Source: Mucilaginibacter sp. (GTDB lineage Bacteria; Bacteroidota; Bacteroidia; Sphingobacteriales; Sphingobacteriaceae). Taken from it: a stretch of DNA of 64,000 bases. The translations under genes were made by a program, and so were the position numbers. The notes beneath the pieces are model-generated. The model saw nothing but the letters and a program-made list of their open reading frames with translations. It was not told the origin of the DNA and ran no database searches. The stretch lies in NCBI GenBank assembly GCA_025352225.1, contig JANXTT010000156.1, forward strand, positions 1 to 64,000. The letters run 5' to 3'. Below, one piece after another: positions 60,427 through 64,000 of this stretch; positions within the stretch are counted from its first letter, which is position 1, and each line of letters begins with the position of its first letter.

Positions 60427-62994
60427 TTATCGTCGGACAAGGCTAAGAACACCGATAAGCACTGCTGCGGCAGATGCCAAGGCACCACTTATCCCCGCAA
60501 TTTCTTGTACTGATAGCCTTTTACTCGGAGCCGACTTGGGTACAACCAATTCACTACCTGACTTTATTCGTGGGAAACTATTAAAAAAAAAGTAATTATG
60601 GGTACTTGCAACAGTACCATTAGAATATAATACATAAGAACGGCGCTTTAATGCATTAGGTGCAAAACCTCCGGAATTATTTATGTAGCTTCTAAATGAT
60701 TTTGAATTATCGAAAACAACTGAGCTAGGAAACAACACTTCACCCCTTACCTTCACGGTTTGTTGTTCTTTTGGAACGCGCAATACATCACCTTCTTGCA
60801 AAATTAAATCAATTTTAGAATTCGGTTTTTTTAAAATCTTTTTTAAATCTACCCCAATATACTCATTGTTTAATTGTTTTATTTCACTGTTGGTTGAATC
60901 TTTTAAGGTTTTTTGCAAATGCTCTAGGCGTTGGTACCGTTCGCTTTGTAATTCACCTACATTTAATTTACTCTTTTCTACATCAACTCCCATATTATCT
61001 ATTCTTTTTAACGACCCTGCTTCAACATCGGCTGAAATCGTTAAACCACCTGCACGTTTAACCAAACTTGATATTTTTTCGTCTTTGGTACTAAGTGTAT
61101 ATGTACCGGGATAGAGAACCTCGCCTTCAATTCTAACAGTTTTTTGCTTTTCATATCCTGGCAGATTATAAACCGACACTACGTCAAATGGTTCTAACTT
61201 GAATGGAATATTGTTCAATTTAAATTTATCATCAACATCTACGGTGAAAACCTCTGCTACAGGAGTGTTTTTCTGATTGGGATCACTATTTTTAATTCGT
61301 CGAGCAACTGCAATACGTTTTGGACTGGCACCCTCTGTAAATCCACCGGCTTGAACTATGATATCTTCAACTGTCATGTTTTCCGCATAGGAATAATCTC
61401 CCCCCGTCCTTACCTCGCCATTTACAGTCACTTTATATTGGTCTCGTAAATCAAATATTGATGGTATACTAACTACGTCCTCCTTTTTCAAAGTAATATC
61501 CGGATTAGTTTTATTAAGAACCGCTTTAACATCAAAAGAGATAAGTTCTGTGGTATTGTCAATTTTTAAACGGCTTATAAAGCCTCTCGATGTAAAAGCA
61601 TCTGGTAATAAGCCGGATGCTTTAGTTATCAATTGTGTTAATGTTAAGCCTTTAGAAAGTTCAAACTGACCGGGTCTGATAACGGCACCATAAATACTCA
61701 CCCTATTTTCATAAGTATCTAAAATGCGTTCAACTTCATATTGGTCACTACGCAGCGGTATATAATTATTAAAGTCCGCTGATTTTATATCAGTTACCCG
61801 TCGATCCTGATCCGTCACCTGAAGCACTTTAATAGTTGCAGTATAAGCCAGGTCGGAAAACCCGCCTCCAAAGTTAATTACATCTCGTAAACTTTCACCT
61901 GGAATAACTTCGTATATAGCCGGTCTTTTAACTTGCCCTGATAACGATACACGTACTTTATAGGTTGGCACTCTTATGATATCCCCATCCTCTAATTTGA
62001 TATTATCTTTTTGGCTCCCTTTTAACAGGAAATCATAAACATCAAGCTTTCTGATAACTGCATTATCTCTGATAATTTCGATTTGTCTGAATGAACCATT
62101 ACCACTTGGACCACCTGATGCATATAAAGCGTTAAATACTGTTGATAGTGAAGATAAAGTGTAGGTACCTGGCCTGTTTAGTTCGCCAACCAAAATAACT
62201 TTAATACTTCGTATATTGCCTAAACTTACTGCAACATTAGTTCCATGCCCTATGGCATAATGATTTTGTATTAATTTAGATTTTATTAAAGCCGTTGATT
62301 GTTCAATGGTTTTACCACTAACATTTACAAGTCCAATACCCGGTATTTGTATATTTCCTTCTGGCGTAACATTTAACCGCCAATCAACTTGCGAGTTACC
62401 GTACACATTTATAACTATCTGATCATCTGGCCCAAGTTTGTAATTTTGGGGAGTGGGAATACGTAAATTGGGTTCGAAAGTTAAATTATCGTTATTAAAT
62501 AATTCGGACCCAAATATTGTCGACGCGGATGATCTCGGCCCGTTGTTAGCTTTTTCGGTATCAGTTTTTTCTGGATTTGTTTTATCATCTCCATTTACCT
62601 GACGGCCATTTGTTTTTTTAGTTTTATCGGCAGCATTATCATCTTTTGAAGTTCTGATGATGTTAATTCTGGCTTGTAATTTATTAACCTCGGCTTCGGG
62701 CATTCCTTTAGCTAAAGCTGCCTGACGGATTTGTTCATCACTCATCCCGGATGCTTGCGCTTTTTGCATCAAATCTCTTACCTGGCCATCATTAAGATTG
62801 TCTGCCTTAACTTCACTCGGAGCTGTTGCTGCAGCAGGGGTTTGAGCTTTAATAATTCCTATATTTCCAAAGGTGATTGATAAAGAGATAGCTATAATTA
62901 CACAGGAAAGATATTTTATTTTACACGTTGGCTTAAAGACTAGGCTTAACATTTTTTTTATTAATTTAAATGACAAAAGCATTTTTTTTTGCAA
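60427..62994 (-). CDS. Polysaccharide export protein, Wza-like with multiple SLBB domains
   Basis: YKLGPDDQIVINVYGNSQVDWRLNVTPEGNIQIPGIGLVNVSGKT; repeated SLBB units (VILVGELNRPGTYTLSSLSTVFNAL, VTVNGEVRTGGDYSYAENMTVEDII, VRIEGEVLYPGTYTLSTKDEKISSL). Confidence 0.92.
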   Translation of the reverse strand: MQKKMLLSFKLIKKMLSLVFKPTCKIKYLSCVIIAISLSITFGNIGIIKAQTPAAATAPSEVKADNLNDGQVRDLMQKAQASGMSDEQIRQAALAKGMPEAEVNKLQARINIIRTSKDDNAADKTKKTNGRQVNGDDKTNPEKTDTEKANNGPRSSASTIFGSELFNNDNLTFEPNLRIPTPQNYKLGPDDQIVINVYGNSQVDWRLNVTPEGNIQIPGIGLVNVSGKTIEQSTALIKSKLIQNHYAIGHGTNVAVSLGNIRSIKVILVGELNRPGTYTLSSLSTVFNALYASGGPSGNGSFRQIEIIRDNAVIRKLDVYDFLLKGSQKDNIKLEDGDIIRVPTYKVRVSLSGQVKRPAIYEVIPGESLRDVINFGGGFSDLAYTATIKVLQVTDQDRRVTDIKSADFNNYIPLRSDQYEVERILDTYENRVSIYGAVIRPGQFELSKGLTLTQLITKASGLLPDAFTSRGFISRLKIDNTTELISFDVKAVLNKTNPDITLKKEDVVSIPSIFDLRDQYKVTVNGEVRTGGDYSYAENMTVEDIIVQAGGFTEGASPKRIAVARRIKNSDPNQKNTPVAEVFTVDVDDKFKLNNIPFKLEPFDVVSVYNLPGYEKQKTVRIEGEVLYPGTYTLSTKDEKISSLVKRAGGLTISADVEAGSLKRIDNMGVDVEKSKLNVGELQSERYQRLEHLQKTLKDSTNSEIKQLNNEYIGVDLKKILKKPNSKIDLILQEGDVLRVPKEQQTVKVRGEVLFPSSVVFDNSKSFRSYINNSGGFAPNALKRRSYVLYSNGTVASTHNYFFFNSFPRIKSGSELVVPKSAPSKRLSVQEIAGISGALASAAAVLIGVLSLVRR

Positions 62995-63030
62995 TGTTAC
63001 GAATTATCTGAGAAACAATATGAAAAAATA

Positions 63031-64000
63031 TCATAACCGTCCATCCGCTACATTTGTTTCTAAAACTCCTTTGATATCATATATTATTGACTTTTTTTCT
63101 TTTTTTAGCTTTTCAAAATTCAAAGATTTAAACTCATCGTGACAAACAGCTAATATAATAGCATCATAACTACCGCCTAGTTCAATAAAGTTTTTTCGTG
63201 TTGTTATGCCATATTCAAGCATAACTTCTTTTGGGTTAGCCCATGAGTCATATACCTCATACCCTGCTTCAAATTCGGTTAACACTTTGATGATATCAAT
63301 AACTCTTGTATTACGCACGTCAGTACAATTTTCCTTAAAAGTAAAGCCCAAAACCAATACACGAGCCCCCTTAACCTGAATATTGTTTTTTATCATCAAT
63401 TTTATTACCTCTAAAGCTACATATTTACCCATACCGTCATTTAAGCGCCGGCCAGCTAATATAATTTCAGGATGATAACCTAGTTCCTGAGCCTTTTGAG
63501 CTAAGTAATAAGGGTCAACTCCGGTACAATGTCCCCCCACCAAACCGGGTTTGAAATTTAAAAAATTCCATTTAGTGCCCGCAGCAGCCAATACATCATG
63601 ACTATCTATACCCATCAGGTTAAATATTTTCGACAATTCGTTAACAAATGCGATATTAATGTCCCGCTGCGAATTTTCTATCACTTTACATGCTTCGGCA
63701 ACTTTTATACTGGGGGCCTTATGTGTTCCTGCCTTAATTATTGATGAGTAAAGATCATCAATAAAACAAGCGGCTTCGGGAGTTGAGCCCGAAGTGACTT
63801 TTAAAATATTAGTAAGCTGATGTAATTTATCGCCAGGGTTTATACGCTCAGGAGAGTAACCGACAAAAAAATCGTGATTGAACTTTAAACCTGAAATTGT
63901 TTCTAAAATTGGAACACATATTTCTTCTGTAACTCCCGGATAAACCGTCGATTCCAATATCATAACGTCTCCGGGCCTTAACAAACGTGCTACGGTCTCC
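63031..64000 (-). CDS. Nucleotide-sugar 6-dehydrogenase (WbpA/TviB-like), 5' end truncated by window end
   Basis: ESTVYPGVTEEICVPILE, GYSPERINPGDK, WNFLNFKPGLVGGHCTGVDPYYL, LGFTFKENCTDVRNTR. Confidence 0.92.
   Translation of the reverse strand, partial: ETVARLLRPGDVMILESTVYPGVTEEICVPILETISGLKFNHDFFVGYSPERINPGDKLHQLTNILKVTSGSTPEAACFIDDLYSSIIKAGTHKAPSIKVAEACKVIENSQRDINIAFVNELSKIFNLMGIDSHDVLAAAGTKWNFLNFKPGLVGGHCTGVDPYYLAQKAQELGYHPEIILAGRRLNDGMGKYVALEVIKLMIKNNIQVKGARVLVLGFTFKENCTDVRNTRVIDIIKVLTEFEAGYEVYDSWANPKEVMLEYGITTRKNFIELGGSYDAIILAVCHDEFKSLNFEKLKKEKKSIIYDIKGVLETNVADGRL

Noticed and set aside
60427-62994. Repeated beta-rich segments considered as DNA repeats
   Set aside because: They are divergent protein-level SLBB repeats of a Wza-like exporter, not a DNA repeat array.

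Overview
64-kb chromosomal window from a Bacteroidota genome, probably Sphingobacteriaceae/Mucilaginibacter-like judging by protein style and TTTG/TAnnTTTG promoters (taxon is inferred). Left part (1-12.8 kb) is mostly ordinary: a truncated HExxH/beta-propeller protease, an HscA-type Hsp70, an S4 protein, aroB, a sterol desaturase-like protein, an ArsR+SRPBCC operon with an unusually clear promoter/operator, and a GH26 mannanase. At 13.2-22.4 kb, all on the minus strand, lies the most interesting block: an ATP-dependent RNA ligase plus an HD-Pnk end-healing enzyme, followed by a five-gene operon encoding SWIM zinc finger, DUF5691-like, MoxR AAA+, DUF5682-like (with TraB/ChaN-type GxxH motifs) and vWA proteins. 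This looks like an RNA-repair pair beside a MoxR/vWA/SWIM system of unknown function. At 22.7-27.6 kb is a small uncharacterised divergent cluster (DUF805-FAD oxidase fusion, methyltransferase, unknown protein, DegT-type aminotransferase), followed by tRNA-Leu(UAG). From 28.7 kb to the end is a large exopolysaccharide/O-antigen-type locus. It has two kinds of initiating transferase, a WbpM/WbpV-like pair, a near-complete GDP-type legionaminic acid pathway (LegB/C, NeuD, NeuB, NeuC, PtmE, CMP-NulO synthetase), a sugar amidation trio (WbpG/HisH/HisF type), UDP-L-FucNAc synthesis, flippase, polymerase, Wzz- and Wza-like export proteins, and decayed transposase remnants. No rRNA or CRISPR array was seen. 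Everything here was read by eye; no searches were run.
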